From contig JANQBS010000132.1 in assembly GCA_033085395.1 (NCBI GenBank), forward strand, positions 46,648 to 110,647: a DNA stretch of 64,000 nt, given 5' to 3'. Below are positions 10,843 to 22,563 of the stretch, piece by piece. Every line of letters starts with the position of its first letter. The stretch's first letter is position 1. Position numbers and translations under genes: made by a program. The notes below the pieces were generated by a model. That model was given only the letters and a program-made list of their open reading frames with translations, was not told where the DNA came from and made no database searches. The stretch comes from Xanthoparmelia taractica (taxonomy: Eukaryota; Ascomycota; Lecanoromycetes; Lecanorales; Parmeliaceae).

Positions 10843-11754
10843 GACGAGTCTCTAAGAAGAAGAAGCTGGGCAGAAGATGATAAGTGTGTACTGTGTAGTG
10901 GTTTGGAAGACGTTAGGGTTTTATACTGAAGATGGGATCCCATTTTTGAGATGTCATTAGTGTCTGGGTCATTATTGTTGATCAAGTAAATGCACGTGCT
11001 TGGCAAGGCTATTCGCATTGGCTGTGATATTATATAGAAGCATAGGTTTGCTCAAGCCACTGACCTTTAGATGCGGGAATACAAGGCTGAATGTGGAAAA
11101 AAAGGAAAGAGTCGTCGACGATCTCCCCAGTCCGCGCAACAATGGAGCGGCGCTCTGGAAGTACATAAGCGGAGTACGTAAAATTGACGCTAGATGTAGA
11201 TCATCCATGGCCGTTTTAGACGTGTTCGGATTACTTTATGGATGCTTCTTTCACCCCGTTATCCTGCTGCTCTTTGGACTTCTAGTAACCCTTTTCATGA
11301 TCGTTGTCCACCAGCTACCTTGGTGAAGTACCCTGTTAATGAACGAGTTGCTTCTTCGAGGCCAAATGTTAAAGAATGCTTGACTGTATTCGCAACCAGG
11401 ATTTTTCGTCGGGACACATTTGACGCTTGCATGGTTGATGCGCGAACGAGGACTGTATTGATGCGCGAGTCTTTTCGTCAAGACCCAGTATGACGATTGC
11501 CGGGGCGTCCCCCCCACCCGGTCCTACCCTCGAAAGGGTGGAAGGAGTTTTTAGCCCACTAATGGGTCCTAACTTCCTGAGACCCTGCGAGGCCTGTGAA
11601 CTGCTGTATATAAGGCATTACATGCGTATACTAACAGGTTCGTGCGGTAAACTCACCAAAGGCCCCGTGTCATGTTCCCAAGTCATTGCCCTAAGGGAGG
11701 GCATTCCTTGGATACTGTGATGAACCAGGCGATCCCATGCTGCCTCCCATGCAG
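10843..11754. other. Intergenic region, no gene supported
   Basis: This holds the promoter of the phosphodiesterase gene (to the left) and the 3' side of the F-box gene. A plus-strand frame at 11000-11326 has hydrophobic C-terminal residues but no family resemblance. Confidence 0.4.
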
Positions 11755-12932
11755 CTACCATAGCTTCCAACGTGGCCTTGTTCGCATCGATTCATACTGC
11801 CTCTGCCTTGCGAAAGGGAACACTATATGCTTGTTCCAGACCTTCTCATCCAGCCGTCGTTCAAGGTTGACATAATTTGAAACCATTCCGCTGATAGATT
11901 CGGTATCCTCGACGAATCTGAATACAGTCGTGCGACATTCCGGACAACATTGAAGCGCTTTACATCTTGCGCAAACGGCATTCTCTGAGTGCAGTTCCCG
12001 ACACTGCGAGAAAGTCTTGATCAAGGTATCCAGAGAAATATGTGGGCATATCATCCTAGGACAGACACTCGAGGAGTCGATAGGGCTCTTGCGATAATAG
12101 TGGATGCGAAAGCCAAGTCCGCCGTCTGCTCGTAAAGAAAAGGGGTGAGATTTATTTTTAGCTCGATATCGTCATAGAAGTGTAGACATGAATGCCCATA
12201 ACGGCGGTTCTTTCCATAGGCTCCGTTCTGAGTAAGTTCGTTCCGTAAAGCGTGCACACGGTCTCTTTTCGCTGGCGTTAAGCGAACACAAGGACAAAGA
12301 TCAACGACCCCACTAAGTGAGAAGGAGCCAGCTTCTTGATTCGGCGCTGCGCGAGATAGATAGCGGCAACTCATTGGAGGACTCTAAGAATCAAGAAGTC
12401 CACCACAATTTTTGAGCCAAGGCACCAGCAGTCTCTTAGGTTTTACAAACGCATGACGTGGGTGAAGCATGAAGCAATCAAAGCAGAGCAGCCATGTATC
12501 AGAAATATCACTCTCTAATAGTCGAAGAAATTCCCATCTTTCTGGTTGAAATAGCTTCGGATCGCTCATCGTTGACTCATGAAAATTCGAAGGCATTTCT
12601 GTTGGTATTCCGAGACCTAGACGTTCTGTGTGGTCATATGGCGGTCCAGTAGACACAGACGACACAGGACGCATCATTGCATTCCGGAAACGCTTGCAGG
12701 TGAGTGCAAATGGAGCTCGACTACCAGGAGGTAGGTTCCAAGCGATCATCAAGATAAGTTCCATCGGCATGAGCGATAAGACCAGAGGTTCTCCATTCTC
12801 CAAAGGCATGAAGAAACGATTTGTGCATTGATTTGATGATTGAAAAGAAGTTGGATCAGGTACTTGGCCAAGGCTGCTGGTTGGATGCCTCAGAGCAGTA
12901 GATGTGGGAAGATTCAAATCACGGGACAGCAA
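11755..12932 (-). pseudogene. F-box protein gene, probably damaged
   Basis: The three parts read like one fungal F-box protein. The first part, 12932-12447, contains the F-box core LSLMPMELILMIAWNLPPG, then FALTCKRFRNAM. The second (12383 to about 12052) contains SGVVDLCPCVRLTPAKRDR, typical of this family. The third (about 12054-11755) contains ICPHISLDTLIK and a Cys-rich block (CARCKALQCCPEC). An in-frame TAG at 12384-12386 can be removed by a 63-base phase-0 intron (12446-12384, GTAAAA...TTAG). The junction between the second and third parts is out of frame by one base, and I find no credible intron there. I therefore call it a probable pseudogene or frameshifted allele. F-box proteins select substrates for SCF ubiquitin ligases; no substrate is predictable. 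Confidence 0.6.
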
Positions 12933-13262
12933 CTTGATACGAGAGATTTTGAGGGTATTAGTCTAGGTCGAGGGTTGAGAGAGAAACATGGTGTTAAGAA
13001 AATACGAGCTCTCTGGTAACGAGATAGAGTCCGTTGTTATAGAAAGAAAGGGAGTGATGTGAAATGCAAGTTTCTTCAGTTTCTTACGCTTCCGGCTCAA
13101 CAACTTCACTAGCCAAAGCGGCTGAAAGTTTCCGATCTTCTTTAAAAGTAAAGGCACCATACTAAAGGCCTGTCTATTCACACCACTCAATTGAGAGAAA
13201 AGGAGAACGGAAACCAGGGGAGAGGGAAAAAAAAAAAAGAAAAAAAAGGAAGGCAAAAATGT
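12933..13262. other. Spacer between F-box gene and tRNA-Tyr
   Basis: An A-rich tract occurs at 13225-13255, just downstream of the tRNA on its strand. It reads as a T-run, as expected of an RNA polymerase III terminator region. Nothing else is recognisable. Confidence 0.4.
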
Positions 13263-13353
13263 GTCCGAGAAGCCGGATTCGAACCGGCGACCTGTCGGTA
13301 GACATATTTTAAACAATTACAGCCGAATGCGCTACCAACTGCGCCATTCTCGG
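13263..13353 (-). tRNA. tRNA-Tyr (GTA) with a 17-base intron
   Basis: The minus strand folds as a tRNA. The acceptor stem is CCGAGAA/TTCTCGG with discriminator A. The D-arm is GCGC AGTTGGTA GCGC, and the T-arm is GCCGG TTCGAAT CCGGC. The anticodon loop CTGTAA carries GTA and is interrupted after position 37 by an intron of about 17 bases (TTGTTTAAAATATGTCT), the canonical place in nuclear tRNA-Tyr genes. A T-run follows the 3' end. The A and B box promoter elements are internal. One mismatch is seen at the outer pair of the anticodon stem. Confidence 0.93.
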
Positions 13354-13805
13354 AGGGAAGATTTAAAATTTGAACTTATCAAGTAATATGTTTTTAAATA
13401 TTGACCTGCAAATATTTGTGCCTTACGTAAAGCGCGCTATCTCCTTGGGTAGAGCGCTCCTACCTATGAAGAAATTTATGTTAACCACCACCCTGCATTA
13501 TCGCCTATCTTCGCAGCCTGAATTACCTGATGATTGCAAATCAACACGGGAATCATTGATCATGCAACCTTGCTCTGGACATTTACTTCCTTCGGATATG
13601 GGCTCTACCTGGGATAGGATATTGCTGTCACGACAGCCGAACTGCAGAGGTGAGAGGGCTCGTGCAGTGGGAAAGATTTTCAAGTACTGGTTTTCATGCT
13701 CTACGACATCAACTTCATAGGCGCCGGTGTTGTCCCGATCAAAAGCCACGCAAGCTACATCGCCCACCTAAACACCAACCAAACCAGACACAACAGACTT
13801 AGTAA
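13354..13805. other. Intergenic, nothing recognisable
   Basis: This is the upstream side of tRNA-Tyr and the 3' side of the amidoligase-like gene. Open frames on either strand show no family features. Confidence 0.4.
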
Positions 13806-15094
13806 TCACTCCCAGCTCGCAACCAATGATGGCGCGAGTTGTTTAATCCTCTCGTCAAAGGATTCCCTCATCTCCTTGTCCACGTCCTTCCCCAATGATC
13901 CGTTTTTCTCCTTCGGCTCCTTCGTGCCCTTATGGCCATGGAACACAATTTCCAAGAGGGGAAGAGTGAACATCTGTTCGTCTGCCGCGTTGAGTATGAA
14001 CATTTTCAAGCCTTCGACGTTTGAGGCATACTGCGTGAGATTAGCTGGCGTGCCATTCTGCGCTGCTGCTGCTGCTGCATGTACGAAAGCGACCGCGAGT
14101 TCCACCCAAATCAGAGAATGCACGCCATCCAGGACCCCCGGCGCGGCGCGGAACTCTGCAGTGTATTAATTAGCCTCGCCATCGCTAACGGCTGGGTGAC
14201 TCACCTATAGTGCCGATCTCGTCCCTTGTTGCTAGTAGGAAATTCCACGCAAAATTTCGGAATGCCCGGTCGGGGAGACCCTCAATAGGTTCGTAGTTCA
14301 GCGGTTGCATCAAAGTAGTGAGTTCGTCGATGTCGTCACATGCTTGAATCTTTTCAAAGCAGGCTGGGAATGTTAAAAGCTTAAACTTACGGTTGTTGGC
14401 TTTGTTGCTCCTTGAATATCCGTTTGTACGACGACTGGGCGCTATGATGACCTCGAAAGCCTCTTCGAAATAGACCACTGCCTGAGCAACATTTTTGAGG
14501 TGGTCGAGACTCCAGAATTTGGTTGCCTTGGGGGAGATGTGAACATGCGTGGCGCAGAAATCGTTGGTCGAGGGCTGTCCCAACTCCAAAAGCCGCTTCC
14601 AGTGATAAACAACTTCGTTCCTCCACTTGCTGTGCCTGTCAAAGCAAAGTATTGGGGATATAAATTCGAGTGGCCCTGTACGATTTTTGATCAGGCTGGC
14701 AAAGGCAAGTAATGTCTCAGAGAATGTATGGATACTCACGTCCCTTATCGTGATCATGATCAGGGATTGATAAATCTTCTGTGACGCACCACAGGCCCTT
14801 GCTGGCTAGGCTGTTCGGAACGCGTCCTGGATGGTCTGACCAGTCTGCTTCAAGTCGACGCTTACCCACTAAAAGATTTTCGTTATAAGACGAGGCAACT
14901 TTCTTGGCGAATTTTTCACGGGATTCTCTGGATGTAGGCCCCGCTCCTGGATCGCCATGGAGTTTGAAGTAGACCTCGAGCTCGATACCGATGTTGTAAC
15001 CTGCGTCTTCTGGGTCTTGTGGCGTTGGCATGGCTTCAGGCTGACAAGCTTGGTAGCAGATGCAGATTTTTGGCGCTGGAAGAACGTGTGGCAC
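13806..15094 (-). CDS. Amidoligase-like protein (Amidoligase_2 type)
   Basis: Predicted exons are 15094-14740, 14675-14391, 14342-14205 and 14155-13806 (375 residues; 354 if ATG 15031 is used). The N-terminus GYNIGIELEVYFK matches the strand of putative fungal amidoligases that carries the first acidic metal or substrate residues. WCVTEDLSIP, PLEFISPIL and THVHISP follow in the family order. The late segment IEFRAAPGVLDGVHSLIWVE is the usual C-terminal part. The family is ATP-grasp/GCS-related and is predicted to form amide bonds. No member's substrate can be read from sequence. The intron 14390-14343 is 48 bases and in frame, so its removal is uncertain. A poly-Ala stretch (HAAAAAAQ) sits in the last exon. 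Confidence 0.75.
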
Positions 15095-16827
15095 AAGGGG
15101 AAGAACTTGGAGATGTGTATGTGAAGAGGTTAAAAGAGAAACTGCTCTGGAGATATTCGAGGAAGGCCTGCAGCTCTTATTTGAGAAGAGTCAAGCAGTC
15201 GGAGCAACGAAGAAGCCACGATAAGGAAGAAAACGAAACACGATAATTATCAGCTTCTTGCTACACATGATGTAGCCTCCAACGGTAAGTCCTGCTATAT
15301 GAGCGTGGAGCAGTGCACCTGATCGAAAAGGCGCAGGTGGGAGGAGCATCATCCCGTCCATCAGTATCAGCTCCTACCACCGTTCTATACCGCGGCCGAA
15401 TCCCCAATAGAAAGGGTTTTCGGAATGAAATCAGAGTCGGGCGACCTTGATGAGCGCGAGAGCGCAGGCTATAGGAGTGTCAAACAGTCAGACCATAGTC
15501 TCAACTCCTAGCTCCATACCTCACGGTGCCAAAGAACCCGATAAAGATTTCCGACATGTCACACTGAAACGACCCTCATCCGTGAGAAGTATTAGGCAGC
15601 AATAAGCAGTTGTACCGGCTCCAGCTTCTGTCGCCTGCGCACCGCCCTCTCTCTCTTCCGTGAGACAAGTTCGTGAAACAGAAAAGAAACAGAAGAAAGC
15701 CATTTTGGATGTGGAAGTTGCGACTCGATAGTAAAACTTGAACATCATTTCCCCTGGCCGCAATGTCCGACTGTGAAACAAGCGCCAAAACCCATATGTG
15801 AAGAGACAGAAAGAGAGAAGGAGACCAAGCTCAAACCAAGTCGTCTCCAAATGCCAAGAATATCGGGCGGTAGAATAATGAAGGTTCGACGGACACAGGC
15901 CATTCATTGCGTGAAGGAACTTGAATACGCGCGTTGCTAGAAAGAAAGGAAAGGCAAGGTGACGATGAATTTATTCGGTGGCAGACTTTCCACTCGTCTA
16001 TAAAATGTACAACCCGGGGTAATTAATACATGCGTAATAAAAACTTACCTTAACCATCTACCTTATATGCGTTATCAGCGAAACACCACAAAAAAACCAT
16101 AGTATCAAAAAACCCCTTACCAACGCGCCGTTTCATCCTAAAGGGAATTAACTAGATATGGTCCGTCCATAAGGTATACAACAACGCTCGTACATACCTT
16201 AAATAGTACTATACGTTACCAACATTTACGTTAGTCGGTCAATGGCGATGGGGTATGTACGGATCCGTAGAAATCAGTATGAATTACACTATCTCCCTAA
16301 TCCCCGTCCGTACCTCCCTTCCTCCCTTCTTTTAACACATCCATCCCATCCCATCCCATTCCCATCCCATCCCGATCCCTATCTCACTCAGCAAGCAAAG
16401 ATAAAGAAAACCCAAGGACAAAACGCCAGACAGCCCTCAAGCCCATCAGAAAACCCCGTAAGACCAAACAAAGGAGGAAAAGAGAAAAAGTCTCAAAGAA
16501 AAAATCCTTCGACGTTTCTCTCTCCTATCTACCTACAGAGCAGGGTCTCGCGATGCACGCTTATGGAAAAAGAAAAGGGGGGCTTGGAATGCAATGGGCA
16601 CCTTTGCTTTTGGTTAAGGATTTACGTATGCTCTGCTAGATGCTCTGAAAGCTTGAGAAAATCTTTAATCTCAATTTTGTCAAAAAGCATTTTATGGTGC
16701 AAGCTTGTGAGATTCTTAGTCTCTAAGTCTAGGGCTCAAACAGCACCTCCACTTTCATACGAAGCAGCCTCCTGGGAGAAACCGCTCAGGGCTCTCGTAT
16801 GCCGCATCAAAGTGCAGGAATCCACAT
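15095..16827. other. Gene-poor stretch
   Basis: No recognisable gene. A 128-codon minus-strand frame (15521-15907) contains one hydrophobic segment but no family match. 16020-16240 is locally AT-rich with many TTA/TAA steps. 16340-16375 holds a simple repeat. Confidence 0.4.
16341..16373. repeat. CATCC pentamer microsatellite
   Basis: Interrupted tandem copies of CATCC lie within the gene-poor stretch 3' of the methyltransferase gene. Confidence 0.8.
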
Positions 16828-17931
16828 TCAGCTGGGGGGCTTCCTGCCAACAGCCACGATCATGTCCATCCCGAGTGACACCCCCTGCTGCGTCTCCTGC
16901 ACAGCATTTTTAAACAGCGCGCGGACCTGCGCCTGCGATCCCAGCAACTCACTAGACTTGCTAGCCGCGATAACGCCAATCTCCTCCATACCAAGCATGT
17001 AGTTGTCGGTGGAAATTTTGCGGAGAGCATCGACTGGGCGAAGGCGGAAGGTGTCGACGAGCTTCAGGTTAGTTGAATTGAAGCTCAATGCAAGCTCGGG
17101 AATCCATCTGCAGATAAAAAGGGGTGAGTATACTTTTCTTGTGGGAAACAAACATCATGCACTGACCGGAAATCCAGTCCTGTTTTTCGTGCAAATAGCT
17201 GCCATACCCGCAGAAGCTCCTCGCAGTTCCTTTTCTTCGTATGTTCGTTCGGGGCGTGGGCTCTGAAAGTCGTAATGTCGAATTCCTCCCATTGCAGATA
17301 CCCTCCTGGTTCTATGTGGTGCTCGAACCATCAGCGTAAAGATGACAATGATGTACTTAGTGATGGAAAAGGAAAACCACCCACTTAGCATTTTGACCAT
17401 GTTCTCGAGCAGCGGCAAGGGATCCGAGTGCGTAATGACCACCCCAAAAGCACGGACGTGAACAATATCAAATTTCTCTACCCAGCGGTCAGGAACGTCT
17501 CCGAAGACATCCATGGTATCGAGCGAGACATTCGTGGGCAGGTACTCTTTTGCCGGGTATTGGAGCTCTGAAATGTCCACGCCTTGGAATTGCCATGTTG
17601 CAGGCGATCGATCCGCCAGGTCAAGCAGCCAACAGCTGATTGATAAAGAGTATCAGCAAGAACCCACCACTTGATCCTTTTGTCTTACGCATTCCCGGGC
17701 CCAATGTCCATGATGCACATGTCGGAACGCTTCGGTATTGACGGGTAAAGCAGGTAGCCGAGACGGTGCTGCCACATCGAGTGTTGGAGGTGGAGCCTGG
17801 TGGGAAAACATTGGTCAGTGAAGTCTTTTGTTGTCAAGTCCATGCTTTACACACCTCGCGGATTCGCGAAACCCACGACCAAGCATATAATCCTCCTGAA
17901 TCGAAGTGTTCTTGCTTTCCATCTTCTGCAT
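16828..17931 (-). CDS. LaeA/UMTA-type SAM-dependent methyltransferase
   Basis: Five exons (17931-17855, 17796-17689, 17635-17385, 17311-17167, 17107-16828) give 286 residues. All phases agree. Motif I reads CIMDIGPGNA. A motif with LDTMDVFGDVPDRWVEKFDI follows, then HVRAFGV, and the strand-forming MLKPGGYLQWEEFDI. This series is characteristic of the fungal LaeA-like/UMTA methyltransferases, which are common in and beside secondary-metabolite clusters. The glycine signature is GPG rather than the commoner GTG. No biosynthetic backbone enzyme is visible nearby, so a cluster role is not supported. The N-terminal HLQHSMWQHRLGYLLYPSIP is the helical lid common to this group. The substrate is unknown. 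Confidence 0.85.
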
Positions 17932-18388
17932 GAATGGGAGGTGCGTAGAAATGAGAGTGCATTCAAACTGTCGGAGTGTTCGAATGCCTGTCGATTAAAT
18001 AAGAGTAGGTGATATTCGGGAGTGAAGTCCCGGAGAGTGGTGCAACGTCAGGTCGATTCTATGGTGTTTTTAATATACACAACACCCAACTCAGCCGGGT
18101 CGTGTCTTTGTTCCCGGCTAGAGACTTGATACCCAATCGGAGCTTGACAACAAGTATGGAAACAGGGTAGAATTGCAGAGACTGTTGACCAATTATCCTA
18201 TCAAGACTCGAAGAAGTAAGATGGATCTTCCACCCTACTGGTCCTGGCCTATACCTACGAGAACTGGTATCGCTGTGTGGCCGCAACGTGGGAAAATGGG
18301 CTCCTGATGGTGGCGAACTCGTGCTACATAGACTTCTCTATGGCCTTCATTCAATTCTCCACAGGCCACCCTTTGCTACCAAACAACT
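17932..18388. other. Intergenic region
   Basis: This is the promoter side of the methyltransferase gene and the 3' side of the rhodopsin-domain gene. Nothing further is recognised. Confidence 0.4.
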
Positions 18389-19641
18389 CTATGCCTTTTG
18401 AATCGGATGCATCTCCAACGATGCATATACCGACGAGATGTTTGCGTGCGGCTTCAGCGGCCAGTCGTCGTTGTAGGATGCTTCCTGGAAGGTTGTCGGC
18501 TTCCAACGGCCGCTCAGAGACGAATGATGTCTTGCAGGATTACGAGATACCTCTCCGCTCGTGTCAGGATGCGTGCTGCCAAAGAGCCATTCGTAAAGAG
18601 GCCCCATTGTAGGGAGGCAAGCGCTCAGAGTGGCAATGCAGCACTCAACGACAGACCATACGGCGCTGGACACTGAAGTCCCTGGGAGCTATTAGAAGGC
18701 ATTTTGCATTCTGTCTGACAGTTTTCCGACGACTTACATCCAGGATCGGTCAACGAGATTTGTTGCAGCTGGGTGATACGGACTAGGCTGAAGATGCATA
18801 CCCTACAGCTTCGCATTAGATGTGATACCCACAGCAATGTAGGGATGAGACTTGCAAGCCACCAAGGAGGAAAAGGAAGGTTATTTGCATCTTTTGTCTC
18901 ACCGTGATCTGCAGATTCCAGAGCTCTGGCATCGGCATGATCAAGATTGCGACATCGGTAGCTATGTTGAATGAGCTGCAAACGAGTGTCACATCGTCTA
19001 GATTGATGCAGTGGGCAGGTACTGTCGGGTCCCAAAAAGCTCTGAATGGGATACAATGCAAGACTACACAGACAATCTGAGCAAGGGTATAGACTGATAT
19101 GACACTGCCCGTAATCCATAATGCATAGCGGAAATGCTTCTTGGGGAAGATGCGATGTAATAGAAAGAGCATCGACATCTTTACTGTAAAAATAGCGAGG
19201 CTGTAGATGATTTCGCCAATTAAGATACCCTTGGGTCCAAGATCAGCACCGGCACACAGTATATGCAGGAGATAGCGTCTGCACCATAGCGAAGAACTTT
19301 GCGTTGGTGATAAACTTTACGTGCCGTCCAAGGCCATCTCGTGTCAGGCTTATACTGATGCCCGCAAAACCTGTTGTGAAAAACTTTGTCGAAGTCAGAG
19401 TTAGCCTCAATACGTCATCAACCTTTTCCTCAATTAACTCAGAACAGACCAGTGAGACTACTATCAGCCAGTCATCAGTCCCCAAAGGCGTTTTTTTCAT
19501 GTGTCGGCTCAGGAATCGAAGTGCCACGCCGGTATAGGCTATGATCAAGCAGGTGATGTACGCTCCCAATTGCTGAGGGACTTGACTTTCATTCCCGAAC
19601 TGCTGCAAGGCTTGCTCGGTACCATTCTTGACTGAAGACAT
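18389..19641 (-). CDS. Fungal rhodopsin-domain integral membrane protein
   Basis: Exons 19641-19450, 19383-19285, 19229-18856, 18802-18738 and 18672-18389 give 337 residues. The architecture is that of the PTH11-related rhodopsin-domain proteins of Pezizomycotina. An outward N-terminus precedes the first helix, TDDWLIVVSL follows helix 2, and a WDPTVPAHCIN loop has the conserved Trp, Pro and Cys. ATDVAILIMPMPELWNLQIT starts the sixth-helix loop, and AVWSVVECCIATLSACLPTM forms the last helix before a Ser/His-rich tail. The intron 18855-18803 uses a GC donor (GCAAGT), and no GT alternative restores the family sequence. The 66-base first intron is a multiple of three. Ligand and function are unknown. 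Confidence 0.8.
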
Positions 19642-22563
19642 GCTGAGGGTGCCAGTTGTGGGCGAAAAGGTAGTCTCAGTTGATGTGCATAGGGGATGAA
19701 AAGAGACAGTGAGTCGGTTAAGATGAATGCTGGCAAAAGGAAATGGTGATTTACATCAGCCTCTTCAAGTGGGACTGAAAGGATAGGATGTGGGTCTCAA
19801 AAGGACTGATGGGGGTGGATGCAGATTGAAATTGACCAGCACATATCGCCTAGACCAACGCAGGCATGCAGCGCGTTAAAGAGATACGTGTTTCATTAGA
19901 GCTTGGGTAAGAGCGAGCTTTTCCGACGGGATCTCGCACGTGTGGCGCCCCTCATATCAGGTTATTCTGGCTCGTCAGCAACTTTAGTTGGTAGAACTAT
20001 TCCATTCAGAACACGATAACTTAGACCAGCTTTGAAGAACATCCTCAATGCGGCCAAAGAGGAGTCCTTTTCTGCAGAACCACCCTCAGACATGGCAAAG
20101 TTGACATCCAAGCACAAAGTGCCTTACAGCTTTCCATGTATCTGGGTACTGATGTCCATGCCCCGGCCCAGCCAAGAAAATTGTGTGCGCGTGATATGGC
20201 GATCAGGGCAATGCAGGATGGATAGTACTCCATGGAATATTGGACGGATCTTCATCTGATTGATGGTTAGTTTCAAAGATGTCCCCTACCTTGTTGTCAG
20301 CCTGCATATGATAGTCTGTGACCGCGGACACTAAACCCTTCCCAGGGGAATGTAATCTTACCTGTACGAGAGTACTCTTCAGTAATCGAAGAGCAATGAC
20401 GTAATTCCATCACACAAGTAGATGCAGACCGGAACCAGGAGGTACACATTGGATTCCATAACCATAAGAACCTAGGTAGACATCTTCCTTTTCCTTTTCA
20501 ACTTGCCTGAGCGACGTTTAATTGCCCAGCTCCCATTACTTCTACAACTTTCTTGCACATGGTAGGCCTGTGCTTGTCCATTGGTCGAATAACCAACACT
20601 GTCCGGGGTCGTCACTATCGGAATCCCTAACCCTTTGGGTATGGCATTCTTTTTTCCCTCGTCGTGTCATGGTCATGGCAGGTCAGAGACGAAGACATGC
20701 ACCGGCACCAGCCGGAGATTAAATTTGCAAGCTTGGGTCGGATCGGCGGGCAGGCTCCGCCCCTAGCCCTTTACAGTACTAGCGGATCAGCCCTTTCCTG
20801 CCCTACCTTTATCTTAGCCAATACATCCCTTATGAAGTACTTCTACCTCCACCGATTGAGCAAATACAAGATGAGCGACAGGACCGATGATGACTGCGCA
20901 ATAATGCTATCTTTCCCCAATCCTAGAGGTGGACAATTCTAGTTGGCAGTTACAAGAGATAACCCCCGCTGGTAGGAGTCGTCGATATAGTACTTCATAC
21001 ACCACACCTTCGATGTAACCCAAGAGCAGAGAAAGACGCCAGCCAGTCACTTTTACTAATCCGCTCAAACGGACTAGCGGCAAGAAAGACCATAGTCGTA
21101 GTAATGTGTTATGCTTATTCGCAAAATGTGATTGGTTATCCGTGAGCACTGAGGGCGAGAAGAAAGATGAATTTCTATGGGTGGATCCCAGCCAGAAAAG
21201 ATACTCGGCTGACTGATTAATCTAATGGTACACACATGCTCAGGAAGGCACAACCCCACTACCTCGCAAGAGAAATGGGATATTGGGTTTTTGCTGTTTT
21301 TCTTTATTGCGTCCAAGTAGCTAGAGATATTTTGCAGCATGATGCCTTGGGTGAGATATCGCCCTGCTCATGAAATAGTAGAGGCACGGCACTGCTGTCC
21401 TGTCTGATAACGCTTGTGGGGGGAGAAGCCAAAAGCTTCCTCTCTCTTGTCTGACCGCATCACAATACAATTGAAACCTGGATTTATGATCTTGATCTGA
21501 TACGTAATGTCAAACTTCGGCAGCCCATCACCGCGCTCCGTCCTGCGATTGAGACAACATTACGACATTTGACGCCTACATATTTAGAGACCTCTAAAGG
21601 CTTCACTGAGATCATTTTCCATGACGGGAAACCTTGCTTTTTGAGCTAGCATTGTCAAAATGCAAGGACCTTGGCTATATTCCCCGGTACAACGCCTTCT
21701 GATAGCAGGCCTAGCGATGACTTTGTGGCGGGCTTCATGCGTGTGGAGACGCTTGATCGAGTCCCGATCCAGTACGGTATTTCACAAAACAAACCAAAAA
21801 CAGACAAAAGGCTGGTACAGGATGGCAACAGTGGCTCAAGGCCCATAGAGGCCCGTCCGTGTATGCGTGGGAATTGTTTGTTGAGGACGGAATTCAGAAT
21901 GTAGTAATGTCACAGCCAATGTCAAGGAGGCAAAGCGAGAAGGCGGTGGCAACGCTACAGTACCGCGGCTTTTTGCAATAAACCCACCTCCGGGTCTTCT
22001 AGCCTTTCCTCAGCGGGTTACCTATCTATATTTCGGTTGGCCGACAGTCCTGGGAGAGTTTAATGGCAAACTTGTATGCAAGGTGACTCTGTGGCATGGA
22101 AAGCATTTACCAGCCTGGCTCAACATACCAGAACGGTACCGTTGTCTGCAGCGAAGTACGCATGACCAGGACATTCCGTCAAAGCAACAAGTAGCTAGCC
22201 AAATCGATCGCTTCGAGTAATGTGCTGCACAGCCAATCTTTCATATGCGACACCCTTTCATGGGCTTCATGATTTCCCCAGTTCTCCATCTGCGAAGAGC
22301 TCATACTTGGGTTGCCGCAAGGGTTAACCAGTGTTTTCGCCATCCGTGAGGGATGCAAAAGCTCGAGCTCGCTCCATTTCTGTTCTACTGTGCTGTAACT
22401 TGTTTCATGACATCTTGGTCGCTGCTCTGGACACAAGTTAAGAACCGAGCGTCTCGCAATCCCATTCTACCCTTGACAACGAGCGTGTCGGGCAAGGCGC
22501 CTCGTATCGCCGATACATCTTAGGCCAGCGCATATGTACTGCAGTAGAGTTGCATAGCTTCAA
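19642..22563. other. 2.9 kb gene-poor region
   Basis: I see no supported gene on either strand. Short open frames (for example 20045-20233 minus, 21074-21340 minus, 22179-22436 minus) lack family features and splice context. Base composition looks ordinary, so this is not RIP-type DNA. Decayed genes beyond recognition are possible. Confidence 0.4.

Noticed and set aside
16242..16913. 223-codon plus-strand open frame
   Set aside because: It starts in a CATCC microsatellite and ends antisense to the methyltransferase; composition is not protein-like.
13806..19641. A secondary-metabolite cluster built around the methyltransferase and amidoligase-like genes
   Set aside because: No backbone synthase, P450, oxidoreductase or dedicated transporter is present between 13.8 and 19.6 kb.
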